This document shows positions 59,210 to 64,000 of a DNA stretch of 64,000 nt, piece by piece. Position numbers and translations under genes: made by a program. The notes beneath the pieces are model-generated. The model did not search any database and had not been told where the DNA came from. It was given only the letters and a program-made list of their open reading frames with translations. Origin of the DNA: Clostridium_AI sp964409685 (lineage in GTDB: Bacteria; Bacillota; Clostridia; Lachnospirales; Lachnospiraceae); assembly GCA_964409685.1 (NCBI GenBank), contig CAYPEJ010000006.1, forward strand, positions 101,912 to 165,911, in the 5' to 3' direction. Position 1 is the first letter of the stretch. Each line of letters begins with the position of its first letter.

Positions 59210-61291
59210 ATGGTAAATGAACAAGGTAATTTATCAATTGATTCTGAAAACATATTCCCTATAATTAAGAAATGGTTATATTCTGATCATGACATTTTCA
59301 TTCGTGAGTTAGTTTCTAATGGATGTGATGCCATTACAAAATTAAAAAAATTGGACATGATTGGCGAGGCAAATCTAGCAGATGATTACAAAGCACAAAT
59401 CAAAGTAATTGCCAATGCAGAGGATAAAACACTTAAATTTATTGATAATGGTATCGGTATGACAGCAGATGAAGTGAAAGAATACATCAATCAAATTGCT
59501 TTCTCTGGTGCAACTGATTTCTTGAATAAATATAAAGATAAAACAAGCGAAGACCAAATTATCGGACACTTTGGTTTAGGTTTTTATTCAGCATTTATGG
59601 TTGCTGACAAAGTTACAATCAATACGCTTTCTTATAAAGAAGGTGCAGAATCCGTATTATGGGAATCTGAGGGTGGCATGCAATTTACCATGTCCGTTGG
59701 TAGTAGAACCGAAAGTGGTACAGAGATTACACTTTATTTAAATGAAGACAGCTATGAATTCTCTAATGATTATCGTGTAAAAGAAATTCTTGATAAATAC
59801 TGTTCTTTTATGCCTGTTGAAATTTATTTTGAAAAAGCAAATGCAGAACAAGAATACGAAACAATTGATTTAGCAGATGTTCGTGAGGACGATGTGGTAG
59901 TAGAAAACATCGTAGAAGAAGCGAAGACAGAAGAAAGAGAAAACGAAAAAGGTGAAAAAGAAATTGTTGAAGTTTCTCCTAGAAAAGAAAAAGCAAAAAT
60001 CAACAAACGTCCTGTACCTTTAAATGATACTACACCATTATGGGCAAAACATCCAAATGAGTGTAGCGATGAAGACTACAAAGAATTTTATCGTAAAGTG
60101 TTCAAGGATTGGAAAGAGCCTTTATTCTGGATTCACTTAAATATGGATTACCCATTTAACTTAAAAGGTATTTTATATTTCCCTAAAGTAAATACAGAAT
60201 ATGATAATTTAGAAGGTGTTATCAAACTTTACAACAATCAAGTATTTATCGCAGATAATATTAAAGAAGTTATTCCAGAATTCTTAATGTTATTAAAAGG
60301 TGTAATTGATTGTCCAGATCTTCCATTAAATGTATCACGTAGTGCATTACAAAATGACGGATTTGTTAAGAAAATTTCTGATTATATCACAAAGAAAGTT
60401 GCAGACAAACTTTCTGGTATGTTCAAAGTAGAACGTGAAAGTTATGAAAAATACTGGGAAGATATCAATCCATTTATCAAATATGGTTGCTTAAAGGATG
60501 ATAAATTCCGTGAAAAAATGAAAGATTTCATTATTTTCAAAAACTTAGAAGATAAATATGTAACATTACCTGAATATGTGGAAGCAGTTGCACCATCAAA
60601 AGAAGAATCTGATGTAGAAGTGGTAGAAGAAGCGAAAGCAGATGACGCGAAAACAGATGACGCAGAAACAAAAGAACCTGAAAAAACAACGGTCTACTAT
60701 GTAACAGATTTACAACAACAAAGTCAATATATCAACATGTTTAAAGAAGAAGGCTTAGATGCTTTAATCTTAACACATAACATTGACCAACCATTTATCA
60801 CTCAATTAGAACAAGGAGAAGAAACAGTAAGATTCCAAAGAATCGATGCTGATTTAACAGAATCCTTCAAAGATACTGCAGTTGATGAAGAAGCAATCAA
60901 GAAAGAAACAGAAGCCTTATCAGAATTATTTAAAAAAGCTCTTAACAACGATAAGTTAGATGTAAAGGTTGAAAAATTAAAGAATGCAAGTGTTTCTTCT
61001 ATGATTACATTATCTGAAGAAAGTAGAAGAATGCAGGATATGATGAAAATGTACAACATGGGTGGCATGGGAATGGATGCAGGTATGTTCGGTGGCGGAC
61101 AGACATTAGTGCTTAACTCCAACAACCAATTAGTACAATATTTATTCGAAAATCCTGAATCTGAAAATACAGATTTAATCTGTCAACAATTATTTGATTT
61201 AGCCATGTTAAGTCATAAACCATTAGCAGCAGAAGAATTAACAGCATTTATTGCACGTAGTAATGAATTAATGATGAAACTTGCAAAATAG
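59210..61291 (+). CDS. htpG: Hsp90-family chaperone HtpG
   Basis: This 693-residue ATP-dependent chaperone has a GHKL ATPase domain at the N-terminus (IFIRELVSNGCDAI, IDNGIGMT, GHFGLGFYSAFMVA). The middle domain starts near residue 265 (TPLWAKHPNE) with LPLNVSRSALQND. The C-terminal dimer domain follows. Two acidic/charged inserts stand out: about residues 230-260 and a Glu/Ala/Asp-rich stretch near 465-490. It is preceded by a perfect CIRCE, so HrcA should control it. It is slightly longer than E. coli HtpG (624). Confidence 0.96.
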   Translation: MVNEQGNLSIDSENIFPIIKKWLYSDHDIFIRELVSNGCDAITKLKKLDMIGEANLADDYKAQIKVIANAEDKTLKFIDNGIGMTADEVKEYINQIAFSGATDFLNKYKDKTSEDQIIGHFGLGFYSAFMVADKVTINTLSYKEGAESVLWESEGGMQFTMSVGSRTESGTEITLYLNEDSYEFSNDYRVKEILDKYCSFMPVEIYFEKANAEQEYETIDLADVREDDVVVENIVEEAKTEERENEKGEKEIVEVSPRKEKAKINKRPVPLNDTTPLWAKHPNECSDEDYKEFYRKVFKDWKEPLFWIHLNMDYPFNLKGILYFPKVNTEYDNLEGVIKLYNNQVFIADNIKEVIPEFLMLLKGVIDCPDLPLNVSRSALQNDGFVKKISDYITKKVADKLSGMFKVERESYEKYWEDINPFIKYGCLKDDKFREKMKDFIIFKNLEDKYVTLPEYVEAVAPSKEESDVEVVEEAKADDAKTDDAETKEPEKTTVYYVTDLQQQSQYINMFKEEGLDALILTHNIDQPFITQLEQGEETVRFQRIDADLTESFKDTAVDEEAIKKETEALSELFKKALNNDKLDVKVEKLKNASVSSMITLSEESRRMQDMMKMYNMGGMGMDAGMFGGGQTLVLNSNNQLVQYLFENPESENTDLICQQLFDLAMLSHKPLAAEELTAFIARSNELMMKLAK

Positions 61292-61316
61292 GATATAGAC
61301 TAATTAAATAGATAAG

Positions 61317-61358
61317 AAAAAGATGATTTCAACACTTTGCTGGAATCATCTTTTTTTT
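61317..61358 (+). terminator. Terminator after htpG
   Basis: AAAAAGATGATTTC pairs with GAATCATCTTTTT and is followed by more T. Confidence 0.85.
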
Positions 61359-61427
61359 ATAAGTGGAATATGATTAAAAGAGTAATAGATAATCCATTTT
61401 TTAATTCTAATTATTGTCGTATTCTAG

Positions 61428-61456
61428 TTGACGTCAAAGCAGGAATATGATATATT
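61428..61456 (+). promoter_or_regulatory. Promoter for degV
   Basis: TTGACG, 17 bp, TATATT. Confidence 0.6.
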
Positions 61457-61507
61457 ATCTAGTAATTAAAACTACATTATATAGTGATAAAAATGGAGGA
61501 TATTTGA

Positions 61508-62341
61508 ATGTATAGACTTATTGGTGATAGCTGTACAGACGTGACAGATGAAATTTTTAAGAATACAGGTCTGAACTTAGTACCACTCACAATTCAAATA
61601 GATGACGAAATTATTATAGATGATAAAAACCTAGATACAAAGAAGTTATTAGAAAAGATGGCGAATTGTCCAAATGCTCCAACAAGTGCGTGTCCTGCAC
61701 CAGAAGCATATATGAATTTATATGGTGGAGAAGAAGATGTATATGTTGTTACACTTTCTGCAAAATTAAGTGGTTCTTATAATAGTGCATCCGTTGCAAA
61801 ACACATGTATTTAGAAGAAAACCCAAAGAAAAACATTGCCATTATTGATTCTAAGAGTGCATCCGTCGGTCAAACTTTAATTATTTTAAAAATCAAAGAA
61901 TTAATTGAACAAGGGCTATCTTTTGAAGAAGTAGTTGAAGGTGCTGAAAAGTTTCGTGATGAAATGCAGACAAAATTCGTATTAGAATCACTTGAAAACC
62001 TTCGTAAAAACGGAAGATTATCTAACATGAAAGCATTAATTGTAAATGCATTAAACATCAAACCAATTATGCGTTCAACAGGCGAAGGTGAAATTGAGAA
62101 AATGGATCAAGCCCGTGGAGTAAAACGTGCCATCGATCGTCTGATTGAAAGTGTTGAAAAAGATGTCGAACATCCAGAAAATAGAATATTAGGGATTACA
62201 CATTGTAACAATCCAGAGAGAGCACAATATATTAAAGAAGAGTTAATGAAACGTGTTCCATTCAAAGACGTTATAGTTGTAAGTGCGGCAGGCATTAGTA
62301 CTGTATATGCAAGTGATGGCGGCGTAATTGTTTGTTACTAA
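61508..62341 (+). CDS. DegV family protein (fatty-acid binding)
   Basis: This 277-residue protein has the DegV fold. Conserved residues are GDSCTDVT at the N-terminus, the TSACPAPEAY lid region, the fatty-acid head-group motif LSAKLSGSYNSA, and DSKSASVGQ. The C-terminal domain carries NGRLSNMKALIVNALNIKP. Members bind long-chain fatty acids and serve the FakA kinase as FakB; no fakA is nearby. The ATG follows GGAGG. Confidence 0.93.
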   Translation: MYRLIGDSCTDVTDEIFKNTGLNLVPLTIQIDDEIIIDDKNLDTKKLLEKMANCPNAPTSACPAPEAYMNLYGGEEDVYVVTLSAKLSGSYNSASVAKHMYLEENPKKNIAIIDSKSASVGQTLIILKIKELIEQGLSFEEVVEGAEKFRDEMQTKFVLESLENLRKNGRLSNMKALIVNALNIKPIMRSTGEGEIEKMDQARGVKRAIDRLIESVEKDVEHPENRILGITHCNNPERAQYIKEELMKRVPFKDVIVVSAAGISTVYASDGGVIVCY

Positions 62342-62396
62342 TAAAAATGCAGTTCAAAAGGTGATTTTTCGTCACCTATAGACAATCCTTTCATAT

Positions 62397-62431
62397 AATG
62401 AGGTATAACAATAATGAGGTTATACCTCATT
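62397..62431. promoter_or_regulatory. 13-bp perfect inverted repeat at the ABC importer promoter
   Basis: AATGAGGTATAAC (62397-62409) and GTTATACCTCATT (62419-62431) flank 9 nt. The left arm overlaps a possible -10 TATAAT (62394-62399). It lies 19 bp before the start codon and could be an operator or a hairpin over the leader. Confidence 0.65.
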
Positions 62432-62450
62432 TTATATATGGAGGAGTTAA

Positions 62451-63230
62451 ATGGGTGAATTATTAGCTATCAATCATTTAAGCTATTCCTATCATAATCT
62501 TGCGCAGGAAACAGCTGCTTTAACTGATGTCAATTTTAAAGTTCATGATGGTGAATTTATTGCTATAGTTGGTCCTAGTGGTTGCGGAAAATCAACACTA
62601 TTATCTTTGATAGCAGGGTTAATTTCCCCTAGTTCCGGAACCATTTTGATTAATGGAAAAGAAGCAAAAGAAGCGGGTAAAAATATCGGTTATATGTTGC
62701 AGAAAGATCATTTGCTAGACTGGCGAACTACCTTTAAGAATTTAACGCTTGGTCTAGAAATTCAAAATAAGTTGACAGAAGCAAGTTATATTATGATAAA
62801 TGAAATGCTGGAAACGTACGGATTAATTACATTTAAGGATGCAAAGCCATCGGAGTTGTCAGGTGGAATGAGACAAAGGGTAGCACTTATTCGCACTTTA
62901 TTATTACAGCCAGATATTTTGTTGTTAGATGAACCATTTTCGGCATTGGATTATCAGACTAGATTAGAAGTATCGGATGATATTTATAGCATCATTAAGA
63001 AAGAAAAGAAAACGGCAATACTAATCACTCATGATATATCAGAAGCTATCAGTATGGCAGACCGTGTGATTCTCTTATCTACTAGACCTGCAACTGTAAA
63101 ATCAGAGTTCGACATTCATTTAACTATAGAAGGGGAGCGAACCCCATTCATAGCAAGAAGTGCCCCTGAGTTCAAAGATTATTTCAACTTAATATGGAAG
63201 GAGCTGAACCAGAATGCGAGCTTTGTCTAG
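62451..63230 (+). CDS. ABC importer ATPase (SsuB/TauB/ThiZ type)
   Basis: This 259-residue ATP-binding subunit has Walker A GPSGCGKST, Q-loop MLQKDHLLDWRT, signature ELSGGMRQRVAL, Walker B ILLLDEPFSALD and switch ITHDIS. The LLDWRT and GGMRQR features are typical of nitrate/sulfonate/taurine and aminopyrimidine importers. It overlaps the permease gene by 17 nt. The substrate is unknown; no binding protein is within the window and may follow to the right. The ATG follows GGAGGAG. Confidence 0.92.
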   Translation: MGELLAINHLSYSYHNLAQETAALTDVNFKVHDGEFIAIVGPSGCGKSTLLSLIAGLISPSSGTILINGKEAKEAGKNIGYMLQKDHLLDWRTTFKNLTLGLEIQNKLTEASYIMINEMLETYGLITFKDAKPSELSGGMRQRVALIRTLLLQPDILLLDEPFSALDYQTRLEVSDDIYSIIKKEKKTAILITHDISEAISMADRVILLSTRPATVKSEFDIHLTIEGERTPFIARSAPEFKDYFNLIWKELNQNASFV

Positions 63231-64000
63231 AAAAAAGTTGAAATTGGTGTCTTTAGATGCAAATATTTCTATGGCACAACGACAGTATATTAAGGATTAC
63301 TTGCTAAATCAACGAAGAATACGAATGATTCAATTTTCTATATTTGCTTTATTCTTATTAGTATGGGAACTTGGGACGCACTTAGGATGTATTGATGCAT
63401 TTATCTTTAGTAGTCCATCAAGAGTGGCACAATCCATTTATCACATGTCGAAAGATGGAAGTTTGTTTTATCACTTGGGGATTACTTTATCGGAAACGAT
63501 GATAAGTTTTCTCTTGGTAAATATACTTGGAATTGCAGTGGCAGTGCTCCTATGGTGGAATGATAATATCTCGAAAGTACTAGAACCTTACTTGGTTGTG
63601 TTGAATAGTCTTCCAAAGTCCGCGTTAGCACCGGTATTTATCGTTTGGTTGGGAAATAATATGAAGACGATTATCATTGCAGCCATATCTGTATCAGTCT
63701 TTGGAACAATTATTACACTTTATACAGATTTTAAGTCGGTGGAAGAGGATAAGATAAAATTAATTCGCACGTTAGGTGGAAATAAATTCGATGTACTATG
63801 GAGGGTGGTTCTTCCAAGTAATATTCCTTCAATGATAAGCTTGATGAAAGTAAATATAGGGTTGTCGTTGGTTGGAGTGATTATTGGAGAATTTTTGGCA
63901 GCGAAAGCGGGATTGGGATATTTGATTATTTATGGTTCACAGGTTTTTAAATTGGATTGGGTGATTATGTCAATTATTCTTCTTTGCATACTTGCTACGG
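63214..64000 (+). CDS. ABC importer permease (SsuC/ThiX type), 3' end missing
   Basis: At least 262 residues of a BPD-type permease are visible; the frame stays open to the window edge. A polar N-terminus (1-38) is followed by membrane helices at about 40-57, 90-112 and 145-165 and beyond. The conserved loop LVVLNSLPKSALAPVFIVWLG and the EAA-like loop near SVEEDKIKLIRTLGGNKFD are present. The family matches the ATPase gene it overlaps. ATG 63214 follows GGAAGGAG at 9 nt. The end of the gene and any binding protein lie outside the window. Confidence 0.9.
   Translation, partial: MRALSRKKLKLVSLDANISMAQRQYIKDYLLNQRRIRMIQFSIFALFLLVWELGTHLGCIDAFIFSSPSRVAQSIYHMSKDGSLFYHLGITLSETMISFLLVNILGIAVAVLLWWNDNISKVLEPYLVVLNSLPKSALAPVFIVWLGNNMKTIIIAAISVSVFGTIITLYTDFKSVEEDKIKLIRTLGGNKFDVLWRVVLPSNIPSMISLMKVNIGLSLVGVIIGEFLAAKAGLGYLIIYGSQVFKLDWVIMSIILLCILAT

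Noticed and set aside
1..64000. CRISPR arrays, tRNA, rRNA, tmRNA, insertion sequences and prophage genes
   Set aside because: No regular spaced repeats, no cloverleaf-like sequence with a CCA end, no transposase or integrase motif was seen on reading both strands.

Overview
The window is about 36% GC by eye and carries core Firmicutes genes plus a sporulation coat operon (cotJABC). It also has manganese and thiamine riboswitches, a perfect CIRCE element, and small families typical of Lachnospiraceae (DUF3877-like, DUF5721-like, Zn-dependent phospholipase C-like). The best guess is an anaerobic, spore-forming, plant-polysaccharide-using member of the Lachnospirales. No rRNA, tRNA, CRISPR array, insertion sequence or prophage was recognised. 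Both ends are cut through genes: purL on the left and an ABC permease on the right.

Layout. 1-9.5 kb holds purL, cardiolipin synthase, a heterodimeric ABC exporter and a SEC-C methionine aminopeptidase. 9.7-11.7 kb holds an AAA ATPase plus putative nuclease pair, a possible defence module. 11.8-17.1 kb holds xpaC and telA, a metallo-beta-lactamase-fold protein and an unknown 593-residue protein. 17.2-18.3 kb is cotJABC. 18.8-21.6 kb is a secreted family-11 rhamnogalacturonan lyase, facing back. 22-28.3 kb holds BioY, a fused ABC transporter, MntP behind a yybP-ykoY riboswitch, a lipoprotein alkaline phosphatase and a DUF3877-like gene. 28.5-33.7 kb holds a chemoreceptor, a cysteine desulfurase, a TtcA-like tRNA thiolase and an AI-2E-family membrane protein. 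33.8-42.9 kb holds pyrimidine genes (NUDIX-pyrF, then pyrK-pyrD, pyrE). They are split by a GNAT toxin-antitoxin-like pair and a TPP-riboswitch-controlled thiamine salvage block (thiM, thiE, thiD, and convergent thiT). 43.2-49.1 kb is a seven-gene divergent Tad-like pilus/secretion locus. 49.2-64 kb holds a CNNM/CBS protein, a Zn-PLC-like protein, two ABC-F ATPases, a GH13 homologue lacking catalytic residues, an M18 aminopeptidase, a DUF5721-like protein, HtpG under CIRCE, DegV, and the start of a SsuBC/ThiXZ-type importer.

How genes work together. ThiT imports thiamine, while ThiM, ThiD and ThiE rebuild thiamine phosphate from salvaged thiazole and pyrimidine; both transcription units carry TPP aptamers. 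PyrK-PyrD is the NAD-linked dihydroorotate dehydrogenase, and PyrE and PyrF finish UMP. The cysteine desulfurase lies 9 bp before the TtcA-like gene, so it probably supplies sulfur for tRNA thiolation.

Best leads for something undescribed: the AAA/PD-(D/E)XK-like pair at 9.7-11.7 kb; the compact Tad-like locus with a lysine-less Walker A ATPase at 43.2-49.1 kb; the GH13 pseudoenzyme at 55.1-57.0 kb; the GNAT/55-residue antitoxin pair at 35.5-36.3 kb; and back-to-back terminators sharing a 20-bp palindrome at 36.5 kb. Function calls rest on motif recognition only; no database search was possible.
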